The notes: generated by a model from the letters alone, not told the origin. A stretch of DNA of 64,000 bases from Bacillus sp. FJAT-44742 (GCF_002797315.1 NZ_KZ454936.1:805133-869132), one strand, 5' to 3'. Shown: positions 1-9,382, counted from the stretch's first letter. Program-made: numbers and translations.

Positions 1-170
1 TTGTCATGAAAACTCTCCCGGGTAACGCAGATGCGATTGGAATACTGATTGATAATTTAGATTGGCCTGAAGTTATGGGAACAATCTGCGGGGACGATAC
101 GATTCTCCTTATTTGCCGTGAGAAAGAACAAACTTCACACATTTCTGACCGATTTCTTGATATGCTGTAA
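1..170 (+). CDS. argR: Arginine repressor ArgR, C-terminal part (truncated by window edge)
   Basis: This is the 3' end of a gene that begins before the window. The reading frame running from base 3 to the TAA at 168-170 encodes a segment with the motif [14 protein letters not shown], typical of the ArgR/AhrC oligomerisation and arginine-binding domain, where the Asp pair contacts arginine. ArgR controls arginine biosynthesis and catabolism by binding ARG boxes as a hexamer. It lies 29 bases upstream of recN on the same strand, as in Bacillus, so co-transcription is likely. The DNA-binding half is outside the window. Confidence 0.88.
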   Translation, partial: VMKTLPGNADAIGILIDNLDWPEVMGTICGDDTILLICREKEQTSHISDRFLDML

Positions 171-199
171 TTACATTTTCATGGCAGGAAGGTGTTTTC

Positions 200-1921
200 A
201 TGCTTGCAGAACTTTCAATTACAAACTTTGCTATCATAGAACAATTATCAGTGTCCTTTGAAAGCGGATTAACTGTGCTTACTGGAGAGACTGGTGCCGG
301 GAAATCCATTATCATTGACGCCATTGGTTTATTAATTGGCGGACGCGGCTCTGTTGAATATGTAAGACATGGAGCAAAACGGGCAGAAATTGAAGGGTTG
401 TTTCATATAGACGCTGGACAAATTGCAAAAGAAAAGGTCGAATCGGCCGGCATTGATATCGAAGAAGGGATGATTGTTCTTCGAAGAGAAATTACGAAGC
501 AGGGCAAGAGCATCTGTCGGATAAACGGCAAGCTTGTCACTCTGGCAATTCTCCGTGAGGTTGGCCAAAGTCTCGTTGATATACAAGGACAGCATGATAA
601 CCAGGAACTAATGCAAGCTGAAAAACATGCGGGTATGCTGGATCGATTTGCAGGAAAAAAACTCCAGGAGGCCCTTCGGGAATATCAAACCATTTATACT
701 ACTTTTCGAAGTGTTGAAAAAAAGGTCAAGCAGCTCAGAGAAAACGATCAGGAGGTTGCTCATCGTCTGGATTTTATTGAATATCAGCTAAAAGAAATAG
801 AAGAAGCCCAGCTACAGCCAGGAGAAGACGAAGAGCTTGAAAAGGAAAAGTATAAATTGGCTAATAGTGAAAAGCTTTTCCGATCTTTAAAAGAAGCATA
901 TGAAAGTCTGCATGGGGAGGGCAGGGGACTGGACTGGGCGGGACTTGCCATGAATCATGGAGAAGAAGCTGCCTCGATTGACCCTGACTTGCAAAGCTTA
1001 TCAGAGATGATAAACAACTGTTACTTTATGCTCGAAGAAGCATCCTATTCACTACGTGATCATGTTGATTCGCTGGAATTTGACCCGGATCGGTTAAATG
1101 TTATAGAAGGAAGACTGGATGAAATTCAGCAATTAAAACGGAAATATGGAAGCAGCGTTACGGAAATTTTGGAATATGCTTCACGTATTGAGGAAGAAAA
1201 AGATTCTCTTGAAAATAAAGATGAAAGAATTCAGCAATATGAGAAGCAGCTTGAAGATCTATCACTTGACTTGCTTGCTGAAGCTGAAACATTAACCGAC
1301 CTTCGTAAGCAGGCGGCAGAAAAGCTTGCTTATGATGTGAAACAAGAACTTAAAGCTTTATATATGGAAAAGGCAGAACTGTTTGTGGAAATTGGAACTC
1401 CGCAAAAAGGAGAAAGGTATACGGTTAACGCCAAGGAAGTCATATTTACGGAGCAAGGGACGGACCGTGTTGAATTTATGTTATCACCAAATGCAGGTGA
1501 ACCTCTAAAACCTTTGGCTAAAGTAGCCTCAGGAGGGGAGATCTCTCGTATCATGCTCGCTATGAAAACAATTTTGTCTGGATTTCAACATATGACTTCC
1601 CTTATCTTTGATGAAGTGGATACAGGGGTAAGCGGAAGAGTAGCTCAGGCAATTGCAGAAAAAATTCACCATGTTTCCATTGATTCTCAAGTTCTGTGTA
1701 TTACTCATCTACCACAGGTAGCCGCCATGGCTGATACTCATTTGTACATTAAAAAAGGAGAAGCAGAAGGGAGAGTCACTACTTCAGTTGCTCCATTGGC
1801 AGAAGAGGAGAAAGTGGATGAGATTGCCAGAATGATCTCAGGTGTTGAAGTAACAGAGCTCACAAAGGATCATGCTAAAGAATTAGTGACGATGGCCGGG
1901 AAAATGAAACCCAAAGTATGA
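200..1921 (+). CDS. recN: DNA repair ATPase RecN
   Basis: RecN is an SMC-like ATPase that acts early at DNA double-strand breaks. The 573-residue length matches the family. The Walker A motif GETGAGKS is at residues 29-36. A long charged coiled-coil region fills about residues 150-370, and the C-terminal half carries the ABC signature region (ASGGEISR) and Walker B (LIFDEVDTG). The ATG at 200 follows an AGGAAGGTG ribosome site and the N-terminus MLAELSI is the usual one. It follows argR and ends at an intrinsic terminator. Confidence 0.97.
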   Translation: MLAELSITNFAIIEQLSVSFESGLTVLTGETGAGKSIIIDAIGLLIGGRGSVEYVRHGAKRAEIEGLFHIDAGQIAKEKVESAGIDIEEGMIVLRREITKQGKSICRINGKLVTLAILREVGQSLVDIQGQHDNQELMQAEKHAGMLDRFAGKKLQEALREYQTIYTTFRSVEKKVKQLRENDQEVAHRLDFIEYQLKEIEEAQLQPGEDEELEKEKYKLANSEKLFRSLKEAYESLHGEGRGLDWAGLAMNHGEEAASIDPDLQSLSEMINNCYFMLEEASYSLRDHVDSLEFDPDRLNVIEGRLDEIQQLKRKYGSSVTEILEYASRIEEEKDSLENKDERIQQYEKQLEDLSLDLLAEAETLTDLRKQAAEKLAYDVKQELKALYMEKAELFVEIGTPQKGERYTVNAKEVIFTEQGTDRVEFMLSPNAGEPLKPLAKVASGGEISRIMLAMKTILSGFQHMTSLIFDEVDTGVSGRVAQAIAEKIHHVSIDSQVLCITHLPQVAAMADTHLYIKKGEAEGRVTTSVAPLAEEEKVDEIARMISGVEVTELTKDHAKELVTMAGKMKPKV

Positions 1922-1951
1922 AAAGCTGACCAAATTAGGTCAGCTTTTTTA
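1921..1951 (+). terminator. Rho-independent terminator after recN
   Basis: An 11-bp stem (AAAAGCTGACC with GGTCAGCTTTT) around a 6-base loop runs into a T tract, starting at the last base of the recN stop codon. Confidence 0.85.
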
Positions 1952-2042
1952 GTTGTTGGTACTTATATTTGTTCTTCTCCAAGGCAACATTATAAGTAAG
2001 AAAGAGAGGTGCGAGGTGGGGCGAGGAGTGTGAAAACATTAC

Positions 2043-3323
2043 ATGAATTTTCAAATAACCCGAAGAATTATTGGGATACTGCTTTTGATTTTGCTAATAG
2101 GCGTAGGAGTAAATGAATCTGTTCAAAAGTATATCCAGCTCCCTGACAGTTTATTTATATATGAGAAAGAATTTTCTGAAGCAGGCGGTCCGGTCCAGGC
2201 AGCTTTAAAACAACTGGATTTAGAAGGTTTATCACTAGAAGTCGCAGAAGATGAATTGACAACTGCAGGTGAAAGTATCCCACTTACAATCACAGCAGCT
2301 TCCTTTCCAGTAAAGAAAGTGGATGTCAGAGTGATCCCTGATATTGAAGTGGTTCCAGGAGGTCAATCCATTGGGGTGAAATTAAATTCCGAGGGAGTGA
2401 TGGTTGTTGGCCACCACCAAATTCCTACGGAAAAAGGCAAAATTTCTCCTGGGAAAGAGGCAGGCATTGAAGTCGGAGATGTTATTAAAAAAATTAACGA
2501 TAAAACAGTCCAGCATATGGGAGAAGTAGCTGACGCTGTTCAGAAAGCAGCGGATGATAAACAAGAAATTTTCCTGACGATTAAAAGAGGCCAGGAAACA
2601 ATTGAAAAGAAAATGAAGGTAGTAAAAGATGAGGAAGGCGAAGGATATCGTATGGGGTTATACGTACGAGATTCAGCAGCAGGAGTAGGAACCATGACCT
2701 TTTACGAACCCGAATCAGGGAAATATGGTGCCTTAGGTCATGTTATTTCTGATACGGACACAAAAAAGCCAATTGTTGTTCATGATGGAGAAATTGTTCG
2801 ATCATCAGTCACTTCCATCGAAAAAGGAGCCAATGGCGATCCAGGCGAAAAATTAGCACGAATGACAGAAGATCGCAAAATATTAGGGAATATTAACAAA
2901 AACAGTTCATTCGGTATTTTTGGAGTGTTAAATAATGACCACCAATTAAAAAATAATGTCATGGATGAATCTTTGCCTGTAGCTTTTGCAGAAGAAATCA
3001 AAGAAGGTCCAGCAGAAATTCTTACGGTGGTGGAAGGGGAAAAGGTGGAAAAGTTTGGTATTGAAGTCGTGAAATCTTTTCCGCAATCACATCCTGCCAC
3101 AAAAGGAATGGTCATTAAAGTTACAGACCCAAAACTGCTTGAGAAAACGGGCGGAATTGTTCAAGGGATGAGCGGAAGCCCAATCATACAAAATGGAAAA
3201 ATCATTGGCGCTGTCACGCATGTTTTTGTAAATGATGCAACGTCAGGATATGCATGTCATATTGAATGGATGCTTGAAGAAGCAGGTGTTGAGACACACA
3301 TTGAAAAACGAAAGGCAAGTTAA
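2043..3323 (+). CDS. spoIVB: SpoIVB serine peptidase (S55), sigma-K checkpoint signal
   Basis: SpoIVB is made in the forespore and secreted to the intermembrane space, where it cleaves SpoIVFA and triggers pro-sigma-K processing. The 426 residues equal the B. subtilis length. There is an N-terminal membrane/signal segment (about 9-25), a PDZ domain (about 105-185) and the S55 peptidase domain with His233 (GALGHVIS), Asp362 (TDPKLL) and Ser377 (GMSGSP), matching the known catalytic triad. An in-frame TGA lies just upstream, so ATG 2043 is the earliest ATG; the ribosome site GCGAGGAG is rather far (about 14 bases). A CATTATA sequence at 1988-1994 resembles a sigma-G -10, but its -35 partner is weak. 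Confidence 0.96.
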   Translation: MNFQITRRIIGILLLILLIGVGVNESVQKYIQLPDSLFIYEKEFSEAGGPVQAALKQLDLEGLSLEVAEDELTTAGESIPLTITAASFPVKKVDVRVIPDIEVVPGGQSIGVKLNSEGVMVVGHHQIPTEKGKISPGKEAGIEVGDVIKKINDKTVQHMGEVADAVQKAADDKQEIFLTIKRGQETIEKKMKVVKDEEGEGYRMGLYVRDSAAGVGTMTFYEPESGKYGALGHVISDTDTKKPIVVHDGEIVRSSVTSIEKGANGDPGEKLARMTEDRKILGNINKNSSFGIFGVLNNDHQLKNNVMDESLPVAFAEEIKEGPAEILTVVEGEKVEKFGIEVVKSFPQSHPATKGMVIKVTDPKLLEKTGGIVQGMSGSPIIQNGKIIGAVTHVFVNDATSGYACHIEWMLEEAGVETHIEKRKAS

Positions 3324-3345
3324 CGACTATGCCTTTCGTTATTTA
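3307..3345 (+). terminator. Probable terminator overlapping the spoIVB stop
   Basis: An 11-bp inverted repeat (AACGAAAGGCA / TGCCTTTCGTT) spans the stop codon and is followed by a short T-rich stretch. The T tract is weak. Confidence 0.5.
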
Positions 3346-3467
3346 CATAATAATTGTTGTTTGTAGTCTTTTCCATTTTTGAAAATTGTGATAAGCTCAA
3401 ACTAAGAAAGGATTGTGACACGGTTTAAACTTAGCGTGTTTCTTTTTTTAGTCAATATCCAATATTT

Positions 3468-3582
3468 TTCGACAAATCACAGATTGTAGTCTTTTGTCAA
3501 GTTCTAATGATACATGAGAAGTAATTGGGTCTTTGAGAGGAATATTTGGTTGTAGAACAGGACTCTCACTGAATGCGTCGAA
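3468..3582 (+). promoter_or_regulatory. Candidate Spo0A boxes upstream of spo0A
   Basis: The 297-base gap before spo0A contains TTCGACA at 3468-3474, an exact Spo0A box (TGTCGAA) on the minus strand, and CGTCGAA at 3576-3582, a 6 of 7 match on the plus strand. Autoregulation of spo0A through 0A boxes is established in B. subtilis. No convincing sigma-H -35/-10 pair with proper spacing was found by eye. Confidence 0.5.
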
Positions 3583-3620
3583 ATGATACCTTGGGAATAA
3601 CTTAACGAGGGGGAACAGGT

Positions 3621-4406
3621 GTGGAAAATATTAAAGTGTGTGTGGCTGACGATAATCGTGAATTAGTTAATTTGCTTAATGAATACATTAGCTCTCAAGA
3701 GGACATGGAAGTCACTGGTTACGCTTTTAATGGACAAGAATGTTTATCTGTTGTGGAAGAAAAGGAGCCGGACGTTCTCGTTTTGGACATCATCATGCCT
3801 CACTTGGACGGCCTTGCTGTTTTGGAAAAAATCAATAATGGGGCGGTCACAAAGCGCCCGAAAATTATCATGCTCACCGCTTTTGGTCAGGAAGATGTAA
3901 CAAAGAAAGCTGTTAACCTGGGTGCTTCATACTATGTACTGAAACCTTTTGATATGGAAACGTTAATTGGAAATATAAGAGAAGTCAGTGGAAGCCAGTC
4001 AGCGGTTCTCCAGTCCCCAATGCCTTCCCGTGCTAAGAAAGAGCCTGAGCCTATTAACCTGAACCAGAGCATAACCAATATTATTCATGAGATTGGTGTT
4101 CCTGCCCACATAAAAGGCTACATGTACCTGCGCGAAGCGATATCTATGGTTTATAATGACATTGAGTTATTAGGATCGATCACCAAGGTCCTATATCCGG
4201 ATATCGCCAAGAAATTTAATACAACATCAAGCCGTGTAGAGCGCGCCATCCGCCATGCGATTGAAGTTGCCTGGAGCCGTGGAAACATAGACTCTATTTC
4301 TAAAATGTTTGGCTATACCGTTAACATTTCAAAAGCTAAGCCGACAAATAGTGAATTTATCGCAATGGTTGCGGACAAGCTCCGTCTTGAACATAAAGTA
4401 AGCTGA
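3621..4406 (+). CDS. spo0A: Spo0A, master regulator of sporulation
   Basis: Spo0A is the phosphorelay response regulator that activates or represses early sporulation and stationary-phase genes. The receiver domain (1-120) has the acidic pocket DDN at 10-12, the phosphorylated Asp56 (VLDIIMPH) and Lys108 (LKPFD). A linker of about 25 residues leads to the Spo0A-type DNA-binding domain, in which the recognition region ([19 protein letters not shown]) is almost unchanged from Bacillus. The GTG start at 3621 follows GAGGGGGAACAG, and the B. subtilis gene also starts with GTG. It follows spoIVB and is followed by a histidine kinase. Confidence 0.98.
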   Translation: MENIKVCVADDNRELVNLLNEYISSQEDMEVTGYAFNGQECLSVVEEKEPDVLVLDIIMPHLDGLAVLEKINNGAVTKRPKIIMLTAFGQEDVTKKAVNLGASYYVLKPFDMETLIGNIREVSGSQSAVLQSPMPSRAKKEPEPINLNQSITNIIHEIGVPAHIKGYMYLREAISMVYNDIELLGSITKVLYPDIAKKFNTTSSRVERAIRHAIEVAWSRGNIDSISKMFGYTVNISKAKPTNSEFIAMVADKLRLEHKVS

Positions 4407-4468
4407 CCAACGTTATCACTGAAGGTATGACTTTTTAATTTAGATGGACAGCCACAGATGGTACCTCT

Positions 4469-4503
4469 CCCAATAAGCGTTAATTGGCTTATTGGGTTTT
4501 TTA
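4469..4503 (+). terminator. Rho-independent terminator after spo0A
   Basis: A perfect 10-bp stem (CCCAATAAGC / GCTTATTGGG) with an 8-base loop is followed by TTTTTT. It separates spo0A from the kinase gene. Confidence 0.88.
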
Positions 4504-4529
4504 CTTTCAAGGCAAGGGGGGAGTTGTAA

Positions 4530-6275
4530 GTGAAAATAGGAGAAAGGGCGTTTTCCCTCAACGATCTTACAAATAGTGAAGAAGTTAAAAAGGGAGCCCA
4601 TATACTATATAGTTTCAATGAAGAAAGTAAATACATTGAAAATGCTTTTGCTTTTATTAAAGAAGGTCTGGACAAAAACGACCATGTTGTATTCATTGAT
4701 GAAGACAAACTATTCAATAAACTTGTCAATAAGCTTTTGCAAAATGGCTACTCATCTCAGGAAATAAATAATATTTTCTTCATTAATAACACATATCATT
4801 ATATGCCTAACAATTTATTTAATGCAGAAAGTAATTCAGCAAAGCTCGAAGACGTAGTGGACAAGTTAGTGGAAAAAGACAAAGTGATTCGCTTATGGGG
4901 TCATGTGATATGGCCGGAGGATAAAGCCGTTTTGCACCAGCTGAGAGTGTATGAATGTCAGTGTGACAAAAGAATTTTTGGAGAACGTCTGATTGTAGTT
5001 TGTGCCTATAACGGCCTTACAACATCCGCTTACATTCAAAGTGAAATGATGAGAACACACGAGTATTTAATGATGGATGATCGAGTTTCTTTTTCGCCTT
5101 TTTATGAAAAAAAGCATGTGGAAAGTTTAACCTATACAGAGCAACAGAGATTAATAAAGATTGAGATGGAAAATAAAATATTAAAAAGCCGAAATAAAGA
5201 GCTGGCGGTACAAAAGAAGTTGATTCATGAACAAAAGAAAACCGTAGAAGAAAGAGAAAAGATCTACCGAACTCTTTTAAACGAAATCCCTACGACAATG
5301 GTTATTACAATAGATAATACAATTGTTTATGCAAACAAACAGGCTTTCATTAATTTCAAAATGAATAACGGCCATTCTTTTCAGGGAAGGTGTTTTCTCG
5401 ACTTTGCGCCGCCGGAAGCCCGGTCAAAACTAGAGGATCATACAAAAAAGGTAAATGAAAATCGTTTAATAAGAAAAATAGAAATGGAGTTAATGCTGGA
5501 AAATGAAGATATCACTCCTTTTGAAATTAAAAGCATTCCGATTTGGTTTCAAGGAGATCAGGCGAAACTTCATGTTTTAGTTGATTTAACACAGCAAAAA
5601 ATAAATGAAAGGTTAATGGTACGTTCGGAAAAGCTGACGATTGCAGGCCAGCTGGCTGCTGGAATCGCACATGAGATTAGAAACCCTTTAACAGCAATTA
5701 AAGGTTTTTTTCAATTGCTAAGACACCATGAGGCAGAAGAGGCCTACTATAAAATAATCGAAGATGAACTGACTAAAATTGAACAAATATCAGGAGAACT
5801 TCTGATTCTGGCCAAGCCTCACTCTGATGCTCTGAAAAAACATAATATCACGACCATCATTGACAGTATTATTAAACTGCTTCAACCGCAAGCTTCATTA
5901 ATTGGTGTAGAAATTCTATCTGAGTTCGAAGAGGAAGAGATGCATATTATATGTGAGGAGTCAAAAATTAAACAAGTTTTTATTAACCTCATAAAAAATT
6001 CTATGGAAACAATGGATAAAGGCAGGATCACCATTAAAGCGGCCAAACATTTATCACAGACGATCATACAAGTTGTAGATGAAGGAAAAGGGATGAGTCC
6101 TGCCATTGTAGAAAAAATAGGAACGCCATTCTTTACTACAAAAGAAAAGGGAACTGGCTTAGGACTTTTCATTTGTCATAAAATTGTAGAAGAGCATCAT
6201 GGAACCATTAAAGTAGACAGTGCCGAAGGGATAGGTACGACCTTTACTATCACTTTGCCCTTATGTAAAACATAA
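4530..6275 (+). CDS. MEDS-PAS sensor histidine kinase next to spo0A
   Basis: This is a 581-residue protein with no membrane segment, so it is likely cytoplasmic. Residues 1-195 look like a MEDS (DcmR-type) sensory domain (AFAFIKEGLD, then RTHEYLMMDD near the end). A short coiled coil (about 205-245) leads to a PAS domain (about 245-355). The HisKA domain has the H box AAGIAHEIRNPLTAIKGFFQLL-type sequence with His381, close to Bacillus sporulation kinases. The HATPase domain shows the N box (INLIKNSMETM) and G box (GTGLGLFICHK). It starts at GTG 4530 behind AAGGGGGG. Position beside spo0A and the H-box type suggest it feeds the phosphorelay; this is inference. The ligand of the MEDS domain is unknown. 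Confidence 0.88.
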   Translation: MKIGERAFSLNDLTNSEEVKKGAHILYSFNEESKYIENAFAFIKEGLDKNDHVVFIDEDKLFNKLVNKLLQNGYSSQEINNIFFINNTYHYMPNNLFNAESNSAKLEDVVDKLVEKDKVIRLWGHVIWPEDKAVLHQLRVYECQCDKRIFGERLIVVCAYNGLTTSAYIQSEMMRTHEYLMMDDRVSFSPFYEKKHVESLTYTEQQRLIKIEMENKILKSRNKELAVQKKLIHEQKKTVEEREKIYRTLLNEIPTTMVITIDNTIVYANKQAFINFKMNNGHSFQGRCFLDFAPPEARSKLEDHTKKVNENRLIRKIEMELMLENEDITPFEIKSIPIWFQGDQAKLHVLVDLTQQKINERLMVRSEKLTIAGQLAAGIAHEIRNPLTAIKGFFQLLRHHEAEEAYYKIIEDELTKIEQISGELLILAKPHSDALKKHNITTIIDSIIKLLQPQASLIGVEILSEFEEEEMHIICEESKIKQVFINLIKNSMETMDKGRITIKAAKHLSQTIIQVVDEGKGMSPAIVEKIGTPFFTTKEKGTGLGLFICHKIVEEHHGTIKVDSAEGIGTTFTITLPLCKT

Positions 6276-6290
6276 AATTGGCATCTTAAA

Positions 6291-6322
6291 AAACAAGCCC
6301 TCGAAAGGAGGGCTTGTTTTTT
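6291..6322 (+). terminator. Rho-independent terminator after the kinase
   Basis: A stem CAAGCCCTC / GAGGGCTTG with loop GAAAG is flanked by A and T runs, so it could work in both directions. Confidence 0.88.
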
Positions 6323-6383
6323 GTTACTTATGGGAATCCCATAAATTGAAGATCCTAAAGCATGGTTTTCCTAAGAAATCGTT

Positions 6384-6456
6384 ACATCGAAGACATTGTG
6401 AACGCGAAATGTAGTGAAGGGTGAATGGATGTCTCAATTGTACCTTTAGGTGTAAT
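6384..6456 (+). repeat. Dispersed structured repeat, divergent copy C
   Basis: This stretch aligns with the core of the repeats at 39096-39282 and 56903-57091 (shared GAAGACA, GTGAA, GGATGTC and TACCTTTAGGTG blocks). The hairpin 6437-6444 / 6449-6456 keeps the TTTA loop, while its end pair is A-T here instead of the C-G of the other copies. It lies between the convergent kinase gene and the small minus-strand gene. Confidence 0.65.
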
Positions 6457-6505
6457 GAAAATGAGTAACAAAATGTAACAAAGCCTTTTGTATTAAACCT
6501 TCTCT

Positions 6506-6694
6506 CTACTCTTCAGGAAGGCTGGAGAGGTAGGATTGGAATAAGTGGCTGACTATTCCGCTTCCTCCATCCACAGCAGGTCTCATTTGTTCAATGCGGT
6601 TTAAACGAGGATTAAATTGAATGACGTAATGGCGGCCATTATAATTTGCTTGATAGACGTCATATCCATGTCTGGATTCAATAAAGCGAAACAT
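6506..6694 (-). CDS. Small conserved-looking protein of unknown function (62 aa)
   Basis: I do not recognise this protein. It is short, rich in Arg, Asn, Tyr and Gln, and has no membrane segment or Cys pair. It is likely real because the minus-strand ATG at 6694 is preceded by a very strong ribosome site (AAGGAGGAATCAGC then ATG). It sits alone and converges with the histidine kinase gene, with repeat copy C between them. It is not obviously related to its neighbours. Confidence 0.6.
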   Translation of the reverse strand: MFRFIESRHGYDVYQANYNGRHYVIQFNPRLNRIEQMRPAVDGGSGIVSHLFQSYLSSLPEE

Positions 6695-6807
6695 GCTGAT
6701 TCCTCCTTCCTAGTTACCTATACTATCTCTCTTACTTTCATCTGTTATTCGAGGAGGGTATTATTTTTTCTTGGTGGGCATACTACCAGGAAAAGGGAGG
6801 GATGTTT

Positions 6808-7929
6808 ATGATACATCCAAAAATTGAAGGCAAGGCCAGGTATCATGCCAAAACTAAACATTTAATCCCCCAATTAAAACCCGGCGATATTGCTTTTTTA
6901 TCTCACCAGGATATTGACCCTCTTGCTGCTGAAAGTTTAGCTGAACGGAAAATACAAGCAGTAGTGAATGTTGAGCCTTCCATGAGTGGTAAATTTCAAC
7001 ATGATGGAGTAAGAGTTTTGTTAAATAGAAACATTCCCGTGTTTGATATTGAATGGAAAAGAAAGGATGTCGAAGACTTTTTTCCAATTAAGATAGAAAA
7101 TAATCAATGCTTGATCTTTGGTGACGGCCAATGGAACTTTGAAGGGGAAGCTCGTTATTATGACCAGGAGCGATTGGCACAATTGAAACGGAAAGCTTTG
7201 TGCCGGCATGAAAATGAATTCCGGCGCTTCGCAAAAAACTCTTTGTACCATGCTGATAAAGATCTCTCTCCTATGCTTGATTCTTTGTTCGATTGGAAGA
7301 GTCAAGGTGAAATAAGGGGGAGAGAAGTTCTTTTAGTGATAAGGGGAACTGATTACGAAAAAGACCTCCAGGCTATTAAAAGATGGGTGAAGAAAAAAAA
7401 GCTATATAAAATAGCTGTTGATGGAGCAGCTGATGGAATGCTCAAACATAGTCTTCGTCCTGACTTATTAATAGGAGACATGGATTCTGTGAGTGAACAA
7501 GCTTGTAGAAATGTATCTCGAATATTGGTGCATTGCAGGGTAAACGGGGAGTCACCTGGAAAGAAAAGACTCGATGAAATGAAAGTTGCTTATGAAAGTC
7601 TTCCTTTTATCGGTATGAGTGAAGATGCCGCGATCGCATGGGCTTGCAAAGAAGAAGCAGCCAGGTTATATATCGTAGGCGGACATCGAGGGATGGAAGA
7701 ATACCTTTGCAAAGGAAGAAAAGGAATGGGGTCCTCACTTTTACTAAGAATGTGGGCTGGCTGTCAAGTTACAGACTTGAAAGGTATACATTACTTAAAA
7801 GAAAGTCCTTTACCGGCTTTCAATATTGAAAAAATTGTTAATCATATAAGGCCGCTTGTTCACCAGGCTAAGAGGAGAATAAAGTGGAAAGCAGATGGGG
7901 ACATGCTCCAAGAAGAAAAAGGTGGGTGA
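6808..7929 (+). CDS. SteA-like protein (thiamin pyrophosphokinase-like fold)
   Basis: The protein resembles the SteA family, described in Corynebacterium as a cytokinetic-ring protein and present in Firmicutes. The N-terminal part (about 1-150) carries the segment LIPQLKPGDIAFLSHQDIDP. The C-terminal catalytic-like domain (about 160-330) has VDGAADGML and LLIGDMDSVS, features of the thiamin pyrophosphokinase fold. I prefer ATG 6808 because AAAAGGGAGG ends 7 bases before it; ATG 6802 in the same frame is only one base from that site. It overlaps nothing upstream and is followed after 2 bases by a glycosyltransferase, which implies an operon. Its biochemical activity is unknown. Confidence 0.75.
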   Translation: MIHPKIEGKARYHAKTKHLIPQLKPGDIAFLSHQDIDPLAAESLAERKIQAVVNVEPSMSGKFQHDGVRVLLNRNIPVFDIEWKRKDVEDFFPIKIENNQCLIFGDGQWNFEGEARYYDQERLAQLKRKALCRHENEFRRFAKNSLYHADKDLSPMLDSLFDWKSQGEIRGREVLLVIRGTDYEKDLQAIKRWVKKKKLYKIAVDGAADGMLKHSLRPDLLIGDMDSVSEQACRNVSRILVHCRVNGESPGKKRLDEMKVAYESLPFIGMSEDAAIAWACKEEAARLYIVGGHRGMEEYLCKGRKGMGSSLLLRMWAGCQVTDLKGIHYLKESPLPAFNIEKIVNHIRPLVHQAKRRIKWKADGDMLQEEKGG

Positions 7930-7931
7930 AA

Positions 7932-8600
7932 ATGAAAACAAGCGTAATTATCCCGGCATTTAATGAAGGGGAGAGCATTGAAAAGACCCTCCAGGCCCTG
8001 TATGAAGAAGACTGGATCGAAGAAATCATTGGGGTAAACGATGGAAGTAAAGATGAAACGGGAAAGGTAATGGAAAAATACTGCGACCAAGTGATTCATT
8101 TTAAGAAGAATACCGGAAAGTCAGCAGCTCTCCAGGCAGGATGGGAATATAGCAAAGGAGATATAATCATGTGCCTGGATGGAGATCTTAGAGGGAGCGC
8201 TGTTTTTAGTCAAAGGCTTTATACATCACTTCTGGAAAATGATTCAGATATGGTGATTGCAAATGTTCCTGCCGGAAAGCAAAGCGGCCGGGGGATTTTC
8301 AAAAAAAGAGTTCAAGCTCAAATTTATAAAAAAACAGGGAGACATATACAATATCCTCTATCTGGTCAAAGAGCCTTTAAAAGAGCACACCTTCCTTTGT
8401 TTCAATCTCTGAGGTCCACTGGTTTTGGCATAGAAACGGTCATGACTCTCCAGGCTTTAAACAATGGCCTGCAGATTCTTGAGATAGAGCTTCCATTCAC
8501 TCATAAGGAATATGGAAAAGCCGTCAAGGGGTCATGGCACCGGGGAAAGCAGTGGCTGGAAGTGGAGCGGTGCTTATGGAATTATGGAAAGCAGCACTAA
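7932..8600 (+). CDS. Family 2 glycosyltransferase
   Basis: This 222-residue GT-A enzyme starts MKTSVIIPAFNEGESI, the usual nucleotide-sugar binding start, followed by VNDGSKDET and the metal-binding CLDGDL motif (about residues 80-85). It lacks membrane segments, so it probably acts on a lipid-linked or cytoplasmic acceptor. ATG 7932 follows AAGGTGGGTG and lies 2 bases after the SteA-like stop; an upstream in-frame start at 7884 would overlap steA and has no ribosome site. The downstream MraY-like gene overlaps its 3' end by 25 bases. Donor and acceptor cannot be read from the sequence. Confidence 0.85.
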   Translation: MKTSVIIPAFNEGESIEKTLQALYEEDWIEEIIGVNDGSKDETGKVMEKYCDQVIHFKKNTGKSAALQAGWEYSKGDIIMCLDGDLRGSAVFSQRLYTSLLENDSDMVIANVPAGKQSGRGIFKKRVQAQIYKKTGRHIQYPLSGQRAFKRAHLPLFQSLRSTGFGIETVMTLQALNNGLQILEIELPFTHKEYGKAVKGSWHRGKQWLEVERCLWNYGKQH

Positions 8601-9382
8601 TTCTCTTTTTTTTATACGGACTATGGAAAGGTATCTTTTATTTTTCATTTTATAAAGGATGGACGGTATCCAATTTTAAAGGAAAGCAGATTCCATATAC
8701 AGCAGGGATGTGGCTGGTGCTTAGCTTCCTTGTATTTATCTGGATCCCGGGTGAAGTAACCCTGCCCTTTATCAGCGGGATGATTTACCTGGTGGCTGTT
8801 TGGATTGCAGGCTGGCTGGATGATCGTTATGGCAAGCCGTTTCCCAAAGGAATCAAGGGCCATATAAAGCATTTTTTTAAATCAGGAGAAATGACTACCG
8901 GGCTTTTAAAGCTTGCCGTTACTGTTGTTGCTGCTTTCTTTGCTGCTACCATGGCATATCCTTTTGAACATCCACTGGCACTCTTTTTTACGTTTAGCTT
9001 ATTGGTTCTAGGCCCTCATATGTTTAATCTACTTGATACCAGGCCTCTTCGTGTTTGGAAAGTATTTTTTGTTTATGGGATTCTTTTGTTGTATGTAATA
9101 AGAGAGGAGGTAACGGTTACCACTTCCCTTCTCTTGATTATGGTGGTCTGGTTTTATATTGAGGCTGCTGAAGAAGGGATGCTTGGGGATAATGGAGCAG
9201 CTGTATCAGGAGGTCTTTTGTTTTATTTAACCGCTGTCTATGCTCCTATAGCTCTACAAGCGGTTGTTTCTGGATTGCTGCTTTTTTTTACCCTTTATGC
9301 AGAAAGACATTCCCTGACGTCGGCAATAGCGGCTTCTCCTTTCCTCTCCAGAATAGACAATTGGGGAATAGCAAAAAAATAA
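8576..9382 (+). CDS. MraY/WecA-like membrane glycosyl-phosphotransferase (GT4/PNPT)
   Basis: This is a 268-residue multi-pass membrane protein. It has the polyprenyl-phosphate N-acetylhexosamine-1-phosphate transferase pattern: a WLDDRYG motif with the paired Asp (about residue 81), then KGHIKHFFKSGEMTTG, then FNLLDTRP and MLGDNGA. It is shorter than MraY (about 320). The start at ATG 8576 has GGAG 8 bases upstream and overlaps the glycosyltransferase end, suggesting translational coupling. With SteA-like and GT2 neighbours it may make or modify a lipid-linked sugar for the envelope; that role is inference. A degenerate, non-catalytic member is possible. Confidence 0.75.
   Translation: MELWKAALILFFLYGLWKGIFYFSFYKGWTVSNFKGKQIPYTAGMWLVLSFLVFIWIPGEVTLPFISGMIYLVAVWIAGWLDDRYGKPFPKGIKGHIKHFFKSGEMTTGLLKLAVTVVAAFFAATMAYPFEHPLALFFTFSLLVLGPHMFNLLDTRPLRVWKVFFVYGILLLYVIREEVTVTTSLLLIMVVWFYIEAAEEGMLGDNGAAVSGGLLFYLTAVYAPIALQAVVSGLLLFFTLYAERHSLTSAIAASPFLSRIDNWGIAKK

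Noticed and set aside
1988-1994. CATTATA as a sigma-G promoter of spoIVB
   Set aside because: The -10 fits but no good -35 lies 17-18 bases upstream, so it is only mentioned with the gene.
3536-3574. AGGAATA...GAAT as a sigma-H promoter of spo0A
   Set aside because: The distance between the two elements is far longer than sigma-H spacing allows.
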